A DNA stretch of 64,000 nucleotides from Forficula auricularia (lineage: Eukaryota; Arthropoda; Insecta; Dermaptera; Forficulidae), in NCBI GenBank assembly GCA_024734495.1, contig JALMQS010000817.1, positions 342,093 to 406,092 of the forward strand. Direction: 5' to 3'. Positions 1-10,043 of the stretch are shown in pieces; position 1 is the stretch's first letter, and each line of letters starts with the position of its first letter. Both the position numbers and the translations under genes were made by a program. The notes beneath the pieces were generated by a model. The model was not told where the DNA came from and searched no databases. It saw only the letters and a list, made by a program, of their open reading frames with translations.

Positions 1-178
1 ATGTATTAAAATTTTCTTAAAAAATGTATTAGTTATTGTTTAATGTTGGTTTAGTTTTTTATACCACTGGTATGAAGAGTTTCTTAATTATAAAATTGAT
101 GAAGAAGTATTTAAATAATCTGTCTAAATTTCAAAAAAATCCTAAGAAAACCCATATGGTGAAACAACTACTTTAATA
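1..178 (+). mobile_element. 3' part of TTAA-flanked MITE, family K2
   Basis: The right-hand part of the element that is complete at 23,997-24,706, ending in the same 'ccatatggtgaaacaacta' terminus. The internal stretch between about 85 and 100 is deleted relative to that copy. No coding content. Confidence 0.6.
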
Positions 179-189
179 TAATTGATTCG

Positions 190-330
190 TCAAGAAATGT
201 AATGTATATATTATCTATTATTAAGGATTATAAATAAGCTACTATTTGATATATTTACATTTTTGAACGTATTTCCAATTTTATTACTTGCTGATGATGT
301 TGAAGGGCCCTGAAACAATAATAGAAAAAT
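190..330 (+). repeat. Dispersed repeat A
   Basis: Marked by 'gatgttgaagggccctg'. Related copies lie at 4,611-4,735, 40,131-40,300 and 41,440-41,620, with associated pieces ('ggactgcctcgtcaatatt' type) at 1,925-2,000 and 41,280-41,345. Class unknown; no open frame. Confidence 0.6.
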
Positions 331-432
331 TTCATCAGTAAAATTGAAGTAATTTTTGTATACGCACTGATAAGTGAATTGAGTGGATATTGATGAGGCA
401 GTCCAAAATTCAAAAAAAGAAGATAATTTAAA

Positions 433-686
433 CTATATTTTTATTTATAAACAGAAGTTTCGGAGGCTTATTTCCTCCTTCTTCAGTGAAGGAAATCCAA
501 TGTGACATTCCCCTCTGACTTTTGTGTAGTCACTACACTAAATTCTGCTGAGAATGAAATACGATATAATATTGTTACTAGCCACTGAGAGAGGAGACAT
601 GTCACATTGAATTTCCTTCACTGGCCTTTCAAAACCCTGAAGAAGGAGGGAATAAGTCTTCAAAACGTCGGTTTATGAATAAAAAG
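433..686. repeat. Foldback with Penelope-type terminal motif
   Basis: Inverted arms at about 433-512 and 595-686 share 'cctccttcttcag', 'gaaatccaatgtgacat' and an 'aaacgtcggtttatgaat'-like end. The ctgaagaagg...aaacgtcgg wording resembles the terminal repeats of Penelope-like elements, and a Penelope-like coding remnant follows directly. Confidence 0.45.
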
Positions 687-689
687 ATA

Positions 690-1030
690 CCTCTTTGTTT
701 CTCTTTATGAATCAACAACTCTCCTACTCTCGGCAAAATAAAAACTTTTCAATTAAATCAAAGGAATTGTCATTGCATTGCAATTGATTGTAAATTATTT
801 GTCATAGACAACATAAGTGGTGGAAAGTTGGATAAAGAAATTTTATCAGAAATCAAGAACGCCTCTGAAGAAGTTGCTCTAAATCTGTATTTTAAACTAC
901 GCATAAAATACGCAACAGCGAGCAAAAATATTTGGTTCAACAAAACGCGTCTTTCCGAAAACATAGCTCCCAATTATGTACAAATCAAGACAAAAAAATC
1001 GTTCTGCAATTGGGTCCATGTCAACTCAAC
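690..1030 (+). pseudogene. Penelope-like element, N-terminal coding remnant
   Basis: An open stretch of about 70 residues (frame of the ATG at 828, extending upstream) contains 'FNKTRLSENIAPNYVQIKT', which resembles the conserved N-terminal 'cleavage-independent core' wording of Penelope-like proteins (F-N-K/R-x-C-L-x-x-x-I-x-P-N-Y-x-x-I-K). It is cut off at about 1,030 by a MITE. Fragments of the preceding leader ('ctcctactctcggcaaaat') recur at 11,368-11,415 in reverse and at 57,525-57,560. It is too short for a firm call; a chance open frame remains possible. Confidence 0.4.
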
Positions 1031-1715
1031 ACACCCATTTTACCTCACCACTTTAGATTTTCTTGAAATTTGGTACACTGATATGCTGTGCTAATATGAA
1101 TAAAAATACAAAATTTCCAATTTTTATCTTGAATAGTTTTTTTATACGGCCTTGTGAAGTTTTCAAAAAACCGCAAAAAAACTACGAACAAACAATTTTG
1201 AAACTGCTCTAAAAGCTGTCTTAATTGAGTTAGAGAGGTGGGACAGGTGTCATTTTGCAGCTTTTTTAATGCTCTTTTCAGAGACATACAACATGACATA
1301 GGTTGTAATAATTTTTATTTTTTTAAATGTAAATCAAATTTTTGATTTTGATTTTTTATAAAAAGTACCACTTTTAAAATTTAAAAAAAAAATCTGTAAA
1401 TAGATAGTACTTTCATAAACTACTATGCAAAGTATAATGATGGGATGGTAATGGGTCTATGTTTAAAAAATTTATTACTGAATCTTGTTTTTCATAAATA
1501 CCCTGTATTGACCAAATAATAATGATTTTAATGTAGTGAAACGACATTTTATGAAAAATCACTAATTAATTAATTCAAGGTAAAAATTTGAAATTTTGTA
1601 TTTTCACTCATATTAGCACTATATATCCGTGTACCAAATTTCAAGAAAATCTAGTGGTGAGGTAAAATTTTTATTTAAAGTGTGTTGATTTGGCACGGAA
1701 TGACTCAATTGCTTC
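1005..1715. mobile_element. Non-autonomous element with long inverted ends
   Basis: Ends are inverted: 'caactcaacacac...cctcaccactttagattttc' at the left and 'gaaaatctagtggtgaggt...gtgtgttgatttgg' at the right. A relative in opposite orientation lies at 45,600-46,165. The open frame on the minus strand at 1,045-1,299 is just the repeat. No transposase. Confidence 0.5.
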
Positions 1716-1924
1716 ACGAATCGTTCGAGATAACCGGAAAAAATGGGTAAGCCTGCAAATTAATAGACATTATCAATTAAGGGACACATTCAAATATTAT
1801 CTATATGAAATCCACATTAGGTTGTTCCTTTGTTACAAAAAGGATACATATATTTAAAAAAAATGTGACCTGAAAATTATTTTTTAATCCTAAGTCTAAG
1901 TCTAAATTATCTTCTTTTTTTTTT

Positions 1925-2035
1925 GAATTTTGGACTGCCTCGTCAATATTCACTCATTTTATCAGTAAAATAGGTCGGAAAATAATTAAAACTGAAAAAT
2001 AACATAAATGATATAAGATTAAGTCCAACCAGGTG
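1925..2035 (-). repeat. Dispersed repeat A, associated segment
   Basis: 'ttggactgcctcgtcaata' plus 'taggtcggaaaataattaaaact' type sequence, seen again at 41,280-41,345 and partly at 39,990-40,020 and 40,335-40,380. Confidence 0.5.
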
Positions 2036-2096
2036 AAATGTTCACAACTTAAAAATCTATTTCCTATATACTGTTCTAATTATATCTAATTTTTAA

Positions 2097-2500
2097 AAAA
2101 AAATAAAACCGACTTCAAAAAAATTAAATGAAACAAATAAAATAATAAAACTCAAAAATAAAATAAAATACATTAAAAGGTATAAAATAATAATCTAATT
2201 TAGTTACAACTAAACGACGAAATTGTTACATGAAATCACTTTTTGAAGTCGGTGCTAAAAATATACATTTTATGAATACTCGGCGGATTTTACTTACTAC
2301 GATTGGTGGGTACGCTCGCTTATATAGTTTGTTTAGCACCGACTTCAAAAAGTGAATTCATGTTAATATTTCGTCGTTTAGTTGTAACTAAATTAGATTA
2401 TTATTTTATACCTTTTAGTGTATGTTATTTGATTTTTGAGTTGTTATTATTTTATTTGTTGCATTTAATTTTTTTGAAGTCGGTTTTATTTTTTTATAAA
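2097..2500. repeat. Foldback element F1 (accgacttcaaaaa type), copy 1
   Basis: Palindromic arrangement: 'aaccgacttcaaaaaaatt' at 2,108, 'tttttgaagtcggtgc' at 2,242, 'gcaccgacttcaaaaagtg' at 2,337 and 'tttttttgaagtcggtttt' at 2,469. Similar foldbacks lie at 5,676-6,040 and, as a half copy, 15,262-15,545. The 83-codon frame inside it is repeat-derived. Confidence 0.65.
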
Positions 2501-2739
2501 AATTATTTTTATTTTTCTCTTTTTAGTGATGTTATTAATAGTGACTTAATATAATACCTTGCATGCATCTCGTAAGAGAAAGCGTCGGGCAAATGAATCA
2601 GAAAATGATAATAAAATTAAATTCATAAATATAGAAATTCTCTAGAAAAGTTTGCGGGTTTTAAAAGAATGTTTTAAGATTGATTTTTTTATAAAAGATT
2701 TTATTTATTATAATTTCGATTATTTGCTCATAAGAATTG

Positions 2740-3180
2740 ATTATTTACGTTATTTCGTGGTTAATCATATCATTAGAACTTGATCAAATTAATATGGGAC
2801 CACCCCTAAGGTATCCCCTCTTTCCAATAAAAAAAGAATCATCGAAATCGGTCCACGCGGCAAAAAGTTCTCGCTGAACATACATAAAATAAATAAATAA
2901 ATAAATAGTTAGGTATCTAGACTATCTTGGAGATATACTGATTCAAACGAAGAAAGAATCATTAAAATCGGTTAATAAACAAGAATTTATACCTGAACAA
3001 ACATAACAAAAAAGATCCAATACCAATGAAAAAAAACGGGACCAATCGGAAACTAGACTGAACCCAATGCAAAAAAAATCATCAACATCGGTTCACAATT
3101 GGCGAAGATGTCAGGTAACATAGAAAAAAAAAATATTCAGTCAAATTGAGAACCTCCTCCTTTTTTGAAGTCGGTTAATT
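2740..3180 (+). repeat. Degenerate tandem 'atcggtt' repeats
   Basis: Four diverged units, each with 'aaaaaa(g)aatcat(c/t)(g/a)aaatcggtt' wording (about 2,830, 2,955, 3,035, 3,070), ending in 'gagaacctcctcc' and 'ttttgaagtcggtt'. Such units commonly derive from decayed retroelement-linked repeats. No intact frame. Confidence 0.45.
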
Positions 3181-3404
3181 AAGAAACAGATTACCATTTT
3201 ATACAGAGATACCTTGCAGTCGGCACTCTGAAGCAAATCCTGTATTCAGACTAAGTCAATCTTAATAATTTGTTACAACGATTGGAAAACCCTCATTTCT
3301 CATTAAGTATTAACAGAGCTGCAATTTTTTGCTCAAAAAGCTAACACTAATCTATAAGTGAACATTGTATTGTATTTATTTTGATTAGTTATGTCTATCG
3401 ATTA

Positions 3405-3600
3405 AAATATTAGGCCAGGCGCACACTGGAGACGCAGCTCCGCAGCGCAGGCAGGGCATTTTTTTGTGACCCACGTTTTCAAGTAGAGGCTCGCATTTTG
3501 AGCCGCAGGACAGTAATGCCCCACGTGCCGACTGCCTCCACTTGTGGAGACGCCACAGAAACTGCTTCACGCAGGGCGCAGTTTTTTATTTATTAATTGG
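3405..3600. repeat. GC-rich MITE-like block
   Basis: A locally GC-rich block starting 'aggccaggcgcacactgg' and ending 'gcagggcgcag' stands out from flanks near 25% GC. The 'ggcgcacactgg' start resembles PIF/Harbinger-type ends, but I could not define both termini. Confidence 0.3.
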
Positions 3601-3639
3601 TTTTTTTATTTTAAAACCCACGAATACTTTACAACAAAT

Positions 3640-4312
3640 ATACTATATATATTTGTCTAGATTAATTTGTAACAACGCTTAGAGAAATTTCTCAAAAAAA
3701 ATTACCGTCTTGCCTAGAATCGAACCGACGAACTCTTGAACTAAGGCCATTAGCTCTAGCCAATAGATTTTAAATTAAGAAACATTAAATATATATTAAT
3801 TAACGAGGCAAATTTGAAATATAATTGTCAGCTCGGATTTTAAACTGATGGATTCATTAACCAGGCAAATTTGAAATATAATTGTAATTTTGAAATGAAA
3901 GATTCCAATTCATTTTAAATTAAGAAACATTAAATATATTTTTTGTAATTAATTAAATTAATTGAACCGCTTAAATTTGAATAATTTCCATGATTCAGCC
4001 TGCGAATTTTTTGCAGTTCATAAATCATTTCATTATTTTTGTTTTGAAAAGGAAAAATGAAATTTAAATTTAAATTTTAAATTTAAATATATTCATAATT
4101 ATTCCTCCCCCCCCCCCCCCTCCACTCAAAAATTAAAGAGGCGAAACTTTTAAGAGACGATGTATTTTCTGTAGTTTACGGGTATACATTTGGAGTGTGG
4201 TTTTTTAAGAGGAATAAAATTTTTGGACCGAGACGCTTCCCGCCAGGGCACCAGCCAGGAGGGCAGAGCTTCGAGGGCGTGCCGAAGGCACGCACGAAAA
4301 GCTCGTTATAAT
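3640..4312 (-). mobile_element. Hairpin-ended composite element C, copy 1
   Basis: Reverse complement of the element at 20,262-20,905. It includes a tRNA-like box (3,690-3,775), a (c)n tract (4,107-4,120), and a GC-rich end with a 'cgtgccgaaggcacg' hairpin followed by 'aaaagctcgt'. No protein-coding content; the class is unknown. Confidence 0.6.
3690..3775 (-). repeat. tRNA-like pol III promoter segment (SINE-like)
   Basis: On the minus strand: A-box-like 'ggctagagctaatgg' and B-box-like 'cggttcgattcta'. It matches the plus-strand segment at 20,768-20,845. A functional tRNA is unlikely because no acceptor stem closes. Confidence 0.5.
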
Positions 4313-4420
4313 ATATTTATTAAAATTAGGAAATTTTTGAAAAAATTTATTTTCATTATACAGGATGGGTCATAAAGATCTACCACATTTTGTAGAGGAG
4401 ATAAAAAACACAATAGCAAA

Positions 4421-4612
4421 ATCTAACCACCCAAAATGGGGGGTAGGGTCAAAAAATGAAAATTCTTGCCCTTGGAGCAAACTCAACCAAATTTTGGATA
4501 CATATTCTGTGGACCCCCAGAAGTCTAAAAATGCAAAAACTAACCACCCAAAATAGGGGGAGGGTCAAAAAATATAAATTCTTGCCCTTTGGCCAAACTC
4601 AACCAAATTTAA
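4421..4612 (-). mobile_element. Helitron H1-type fragment (tandem double unit)
   Basis: Two copies in a row of the 'ccaccca(a/aa)atgggggg... actcaaccaaattttg' unit. It is the inner part of the family complete at 42,436-43,166. Confidence 0.5.
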
Positions 4613-4735
4613 ATAAATAAGCTACTATTTGATATATTTACATTTATATTCTTGGACGTATTTCCAATTTTATTACTTGCTGATGATGTTGAAGGGCCCT
4701 GAAACAATAAGAAAATGACTTCATCAGTAAAATAA
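4611..4735 (+). repeat. Dispersed repeat A, copy 2
   Basis: Matches 225-330, including 'gatgttgaagggccctg'. Confidence 0.6.
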
Positions 4736-4859
4736 CTCAGAAAAAAATTAAAAGTAAAAAATAATAATAATAAATGAGCAAAAAAAGAGATAGGAAAGAT
4801 AAAAGTTAAACCCGGATATCAAAAAAGAAAGAAAAATCGTTGAAATAAATACTACCGAT

Positions 4860-5130
4860 TTGATATTATTAAATTTTTAAACAAGATATATATCGCTACT
4901 GGAGTCTGCCGAGTCTTAAGTCTGGACTGGAAGAAAAAGCGCGATCAAAACAATTCTCGTTAATATGTTAATTATTCTTTGATATATTAATGAGAAAATT
5001 ATAAATTTATTTAACCTCATTATTTCAAGTTAGAAATATATCATATATTCAGATATTATTTTCACTTAATATTTGACAAAAATAACCTGTTTTCGATTCA
5101 CGATCAAATCAAATACAGTAAACTTATAAA
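4860..5130 (+). repeat. AT-rich dispersed repeat (ttaatgagaaaatt)
   Basis: Related to 31,545-31,735 ('gagaaaattataaatttat' to 'gaaacttat') and in part to 8,050-8,200. No coding content. Confidence 0.5.
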
Positions 5131-5136
5131 GCTTAA

Positions 5137-5530
5137 GGTAGTTGTTTCACCAAATGGGTTTTCTTAGGATTTTTTGAAATTTAGACAGATTATTTTTTAA
5201 ATACTTCTACATCGATTGGTGGCAAAACAAAATTTATGAACAATATAGTTCCGGAGATATTAAATTCCAAAGATAGAGTTTTTCAGACTCTTACACATTG
5301 CACTATACGGGATATCGGAAAGTTTACATACATATTTAATTATAATTAAGAAACCGTTCTTACCATTTTTATAAAAAACTAAACCAACACTAAACAATAA
5401 TTAATACATTTTTTAAGAAAATTTTAATTCATAGTTACAACACAGTTTCTGAGATAATAATGAATAAATAATGAAAAATTTACACTAAAAACAAGCTGGC
5501 AACAACGCATTTATTTAACCTAAAAAGTTG
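5137..5530 (-). mobile_element. TTAA MITE K2, partial copy
   Basis: Starts after TTAA with 'ggtagttgtttcaccaaat' and matches the right half of 23,997-24,706 in reverse. The far end is lost near 5,530. Confidence 0.6.
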
Positions 5531-5675
5531 GTTAACTTTAATACTTTTTTGACGTTTTTTCGCTTCAGCCATTGTCGCAACAGCTTTTAATCATTTATTA
5601 AGAACTTTTTGTTTTATAAATCTGCCTTTATAATGTACTTTATCTGAAATTTCCATGATAAAAATAATTTAAAAA

Positions 5676-6040
5676 AAAAAAATAAAAACCGACTTCAAAA
5701 AATTAAATGCAACAAATAAAATACACTAAAAGGTAATTATTATCTTATTTAGTTACAACTAAACGACGAAATATTAACATGAAATTACTTTTTGAAGTCG
5801 GTACCAAACAAACTATACCTATAAGCGAGCGTACCCTCCAAACGTACTAAGTAAGATCCGTCGAGTGCGATTCATAAAAGATATATGTTTGGCACCGACT
5901 TCAAAAAGTAATTTCATGTTAATATTTCGTCGTTTAGTTGTATAACTAAATAAGATAATAATTATTTTATACCTTTTAGTGTATTTTATTTATTGCATTT
6001 AATTTTTTTGAAGTCGGTTTTATTTTTTTCTTAAAAATTT
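5676..6040. repeat. Foldback element F1, copy 2
   Basis: Nearly complete palindrome with 'aaaaccgacttcaaaaaa' and 'ttttttgaagtcggtttt' ends and an inner 'gaagtcggtaccaaac / gtttggcaccgacttc' pair. Arms are about 140 bp. Confidence 0.7.
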
Positions 6041-6099
6041 TATCCTTTATTTATCCACACCTATGTCAATAAACCCTACCCAACCTGGAATTTTCACTT

Positions 6100-6300
6100 T
6101 AACAATAGCCTAAGAGAAATTGTCCTTTAAAATAATCTAAACATTTTTTCCCTCTGTTCACTAAACATATATATAACCTAGCATTCAATAAGTTAAATTA
6201 GTTATTTTCTATACTTCCTGAAGATGGGTTGATAAGCCCGAAATATATATATTGAAAAAAAAATTTTTTACATCTTTTAATTTTAATGTGAAACAAGTGA
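6100..6300 (+). repeat. Segment with hammerhead-like motif
   Basis: 'cctgaagatgggttgataag' continues directly into 'cccgaaatatatat'. This has the order CUGANGA, short GC stem, GAAA expected of a hammerhead core, with an extra U before the stem. Related motifs occur at 35,250, 36,025, 51,075, 62,445 and 63,820. Confidence 0.4.
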
Positions 6301-6365
6301 CCAAGAATCCTTAACTCATAGTAAATGAATATTAAATATAATATTTATTTACTCTTATCTTTAAG

Positions 6366-6655
6366 AAATAAATTGTTACATTTTTTGATTTATGGAAAAA
6401 AAATAAGAACATAAGCAAACTTTGTAATTTTAAGATATTGGAAATAAAGTGTACCTAATGTTTAATTCTAAATTTCTGTATTAAATTAAATTAAATCTAT
6501 CGAGAAAAATAAAAATAAAATGTAAGATAAATTTGAAAAATAATGAAATTATTCTTTATCTTCAAATTACAAAGTTTGCTTATGTTGGTATTTTTTTCCA
6601 TATATCATATAATGTGTATACAAAATGTAACAATTTATTTGTTATAAAATTGTAA
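6366..6655. repeat. Inverted repeat around 'aacataagcaaactttgtaa'
   Basis: Arms at 6,366-6,440 and 6,560-6,655 share 'ataagcaaactttgtaatt' and 'aaattgttacatttt' in opposite orientation. Confidence 0.5.
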
Positions 6656-6714
6656 TAAATTCCCTAACTTATGACACCTTTTTATTCTTATCCGATGCCT
6701 AGAAACTAAATTAA

Positions 6715-6800
6715 GGTAGTTGTTTCACCATATTTGAAATTTAGACAGATTATTATTTAAATAATTCTGCATGGATTGGTGGCAAAACAAAATTGACCAA
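6715..6800 (-). mobile_element. TTAA MITE K2, terminal fragment
   Basis: 'ttaaggtagttgtttcacc' start and the 'tggattggtggcaaaacaaa' internal block match the K2 family. Confidence 0.55.
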
Positions 6801-7280
6801 TCACCAATAATTAATCAATTCTGCTAGTCACATCACAAAAATTAAAAACTTATATTTTAAGTTATAAATGTCTTTTTTTAAATGCAAAATATATCATAGA
6901 AAAGTTGAAATTCGAAAGCCGGTTTTCTAAAAAGTCGGTTTTTGTATAAACCCTAATTCTCAGGTTCAACTCCTGAGGAGATGAACCCTCTTTGATAAGC
7001 AATATAAAATTATTTCTTCTAAAATCTTTGAAATTTTGACCTTAAACTTAGAATCTTTCTTAATATATATATACCGAGTGAATTTTTTATCTTGAGACAG
7101 TCTTATAACTCAAAAACAGTGCATTATATGAAAAAAGTTTATTTATATCGACCGGGAAACTAAACTACGCTATTGTTAGTCGACCTAAAACAAGCTTTCA
7201 AGGGTATTACGAGGTCAACTTCTGTTTTTTAAATGGAAACCTATATATTTCTGTACATATTCTGAATCTACAGAAAAAAC

Positions 7281-7693
7281 GGTACTTATGTATTAACGCC
7301 ACCGCACCCATCTATTCAAGTAGCTGCTACAGAAGAATTGGCGGTTTTTAAATTTCGCCAATCTACACCTAAAATTTTTGAGATAAATCATAAAATAGAA
7401 TAAATCAGTTCCCCTCTGTCAAAAAAACAACTTGAATAGGTTCGGTTTATGATCTCGGTTCGATTAGATAAAAAATGCATTCACAAACAAACCTTGCGGT
7501 GGCGTTAATGTACCCGTATTTTTTTATCTCATCAAACCGAGATCATAAACCGAACCTATTCAAGTTGTTTTTTGACAGAGGGAATTGATTTATTCTATTT
7601 TATGATTTATCTCACAAATCTTAGGTGTTGATTGGCGAAATTTAAAAGCCGCCAAATCTGTAGCAGGTGCGGTGGCGTTAATACGTAAGTACC
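7281..7693. mobile_element. Palindromic MITE P1, copy 1, with 8-bp TSD
   Basis: Ends 'ggtacttatgtattaacgcc' and 'ggcgttaatacgtaagtacc'. Arms of about 190 bp make the element almost one palindrome. It is flanked by gaaaaaac at 7,273-7,280 and 7,694-7,701. The uninserted sequence is seen in the related repeat at about 32,955 ('atctacaaaaaaaactgttc'). An extra terminus-like 'gcggtggcgttaatgtaccc' lies at its centre. An 8-bp TSD suggests hAT, P or Merlin. Confidence 0.85.
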
Positions 7694-8296
7694 GAAAAAA
7701 CTGAACAACTTATGTTAGAACTATTTTTTTATACGACATCAAATAAAAATAAAAAAATATTAAATCAATTAGATCTCAAAAAAATTCTAATAATTATTTT
7801 TAACAATCATTCAACTTAATTATCAAATAAATATTTATTAAATCGAAAAGTAACAACAATGAAAATAAAAATGTTTATAATGATCTTAAAACTATCTTAA
7901 TTATACACAGATTTAAAAGATTTTCTACTTAAATAGAACTACTTAATATTGTTGATTGAAGGTTTTCTACATTTGATTCAATCGCGAATCAGGCTATACG
8001 CGAAATGACGTTGGATTGTAGCTAAGTGGATCACATCTTTTTCTCTCTTGGTCCAGACTTAATACTCCGCAGACTCCAATAGCGTAATCCGCAGTAGTCT
8101 CGCGAGATAAAAATATCTTTTTTCAAATCAGCGCGGTCAAAATAATTCTTGTTGACGTATCAATTATTCTTTGATATATTAATGAGAAAATTAAAATTTA
8201 TTTAATATTGTTGAGTTTAAAAAAGTTTATTTCTCATGTCAGTCCAGTAGATAGTTATATTGTATTAGGTTCAATAATAAAATTGGAGCATTTTTT

Positions 8297-8540
8297 GTTG
8301 AAGACAGAATTGAAATGGTCTTAATTTATGGTGAATGTGGAACAAGTGTTATGGGGGCTGCCATTGAAATGGTCCATTTCCTGATAGGAATACACCCTCA
8401 CAAGCTTCATTTTAGTAAATTTGTTAAAAAACAAAAGAAATTGGAACTGGAATTCACCCAGAAGACTTGCGGCACACTCTGGAATGTCTCAGAACTCAGT
8501 GTCGCAAAATTATTAAATTATTTATTTAATAATTAAATAT
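8297..8540 (+). pseudogene. DUF4817-type transposon protein remnant
   Basis: The frame around 8,297-8,345 reads 'VEDRIEMVLIYGECG', which matches the start of the DUF4817 helix-turn-helix family (x-V/F-E-x-R/M-x-x-M-x-L-I-Y-G-E) found in insect transposon proteins. After that the homology shifts frame and peters out at 'NWNWNS' type residues. It lies inside the long-TIR element and is non-functional. Confidence 0.55.
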
Positions 8541-8885
8541 TTGATCATTATTATTTAATAATTAAGTTGAATAATTGTTAAGAATATTAATTATGTGGAT
8601 TTTTTTTCAGATCTAATTGATTTAATATTCTTTTTTATTTGATGTCATAAAAAAAACTAGTTCTAATAAAAGTTGTCAGTTTTTTTTTGTAGATTCAGAA
8701 TATGTACAGAAACATATAGCTTTCCATTTAAAAAACAGAACTTGACCTCGAAATACCCTTGAAAGCTTGTTCTAGGTCGACAAGCGTAGTTTAGTTTCCC
8801 CTTGATATAATTAACCTTTTTTTCATATAATGCACTGTTTTTGAGTTATAAGACTGTCTCAAGATAAAAAAACACTCACCAGGTA

Positions 8886-9240
8886 GATGACAAGAAAAGT
8901 TCCTTCAATGACTATTTCAAACTTTGAGAAAGGAGAAACATATGCATCGAAATGTCGTTTTCTAAAAAAAGATTAAAATGACTTTCTAATCTAATTTTTT
9001 CTTTTTTTGATTGTACAATTGTTCCTACTTGGACTGACTTTTAATCAAATAAATATCCATTATTATATATAATCAAGAAAATTATATATATATAATATTA
9101 AAAAAATTGACAATTCCCAATTAACCTATAACAAACTAACCTGATGGTCTTCTGAATCAGAATCAGTCAAATCAATTGAAATAATCAAGTCACCCATTGA
9201 AACTGAAAATAATAATAATAATTATTATAAATAAATAATT
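8886..9240 (-). repeat. Segmental duplicate of 44,152-44,508
   Basis: About 350 bp, including 'aaggagaaacatatgcatcg', 'ccattattatatataatcaa' and a complete 62-bp exon, match 44,152-44,508 at high identity. It carries an exon with both splice sites, so this looks like a duplicated gene start and not just a repeat. Confidence 0.75.
9141..9202 (-). CDS. Duplicate DAXX-type first exon with SUMO-interacting motif
   Basis: On the minus strand a TTTTCAG acceptor precedes TTTCA-ATG and a CAG/GTTAG donor ends the exon. From the ATG it encodes 19 residues, MGDLIISIDLTDSDSEDHQ. The hydrophobic LIISI core followed by DLTDSDSED is a textbook SUMO-interacting motif (hydrophobic patch then acidic/serine run) like the N- and C-terminal SIMs known in DAXX proteins. 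It is the paralogue of the exon at 44,415-44,476, and this copy has the better hydrophobic core (IISI against IIPN). Its downstream exons would lie beyond position 1, so it could be the first exon of a second DAXX-like copy or a stray duplicate. Confidence 0.6.
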
Positions 9241-9458
9241 TTGAATAAATATAAAAAGAATAAATAATAAAACTTACTTTCTTCTGGAGATAAACATATA
9301 TATATATTCTTAGAAAATTTATACTCTTAGGTTAAATAGGTATTTAATTTAATTTATTTCCTATTGAAAAGTTGAAAATAAATAGAAATTTTCTAATATA
9401 TATATATATCAAGATAGATAATAAATAGAATATGTATGCAGGATAAATAAATTGATTC

Positions 9459-9548
9459 TTATGAAATGTTGTCTGCATCAGCAATCATACAGTTTGCACT
9501 TTCCACCAGACTTTCTTTGATTGCTTGCTCAAGCTCAATATTCATTGG
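9459..9548 (-). CDS. Terminal exon with ubiquitin-interacting motif
   Basis: The minus strand has a strong acceptor (TTTTTTTGCCCCAG) followed by 29 codons and TAA. The reading frame gives PMNIELEQAIKESLVESANC and then MIADADNIS. 'ELEQAIKESLVESA' fits the UIM pattern (acidic residues, then A-x-x-x-S with hydrophobic neighbours). Phase 0 at the acceptor. It could end the DAXX-like gene by splicing from a GAT/GTAGAA site in the exon at 19,472-19,621 (also phase 0), or belong to an unseen gene. Only one short exon supports it, so the call is tentative. Confidence 0.45.
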   Translation of the reverse strand, partial: PMNIELEQAIKESLVESANCMIADADNIS

Positions 9549-10043
9549 CTGGGGCAAAAAAAAGCGCCAAATTTGAAATTCATATGACAGATAGAGAAAA
9601 AATGTCAAATTAGAAAACTCTTAAATAGAACTATTTAGACGAGGCCGTAGAGTAAGGTGACCAGACGTCCCGATTTTTAACAATTTGTCTCGTGTCCCGG
9701 GGTGTTTTAAAAAAAGTCCCGATTTTTGGAAAGAATGCACGAAAAGCTAGGGAACGGTGGGATATGAGTTTTATATTATTTTTGTTAATTTTATAATGTT
9801 AAATAAACTTAAATAATAACAAATAATTGTCGAGAACTTATTATCGAGAACTGCTTATCAAAGTTGGCATTGTTGATCAGTTGTTAGAATTCGACCATCA
9901 TTGTTTGGACTTAATGAACAATGGAATTTTTTGAATATATTGATAAGGAAAAGGTTAAATCTTGGGCATCAGCAAAAATCACAACAGAGAACAAATGGTT
10001 AGAAATACTTCATCATTTTGAAACAAACCATGTTCCAAACAAT

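Larger units (their letters stand above)
7073..8884 (+). mobile_element. Long-TIR DNA element with DUF4817-like remnant, copy 1
   Basis: Ends 'accgagtgaattttttatc' and 'gataaaaaaacactcacc(aggt)' are inverted, with arms of about 300 bp sharing 'gtcttataactcaaaaacag'. A better preserved copy is at 32,741-34,143. The interior has a short remnant of a DUF4817-type helix-turn-helix protein. A 413-bp palindromic MITE interrupts the left arm at 7,281-7,693. Family by terminus unknown; a mariner/Tc-like origin is a guess. Confidence 0.7.
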
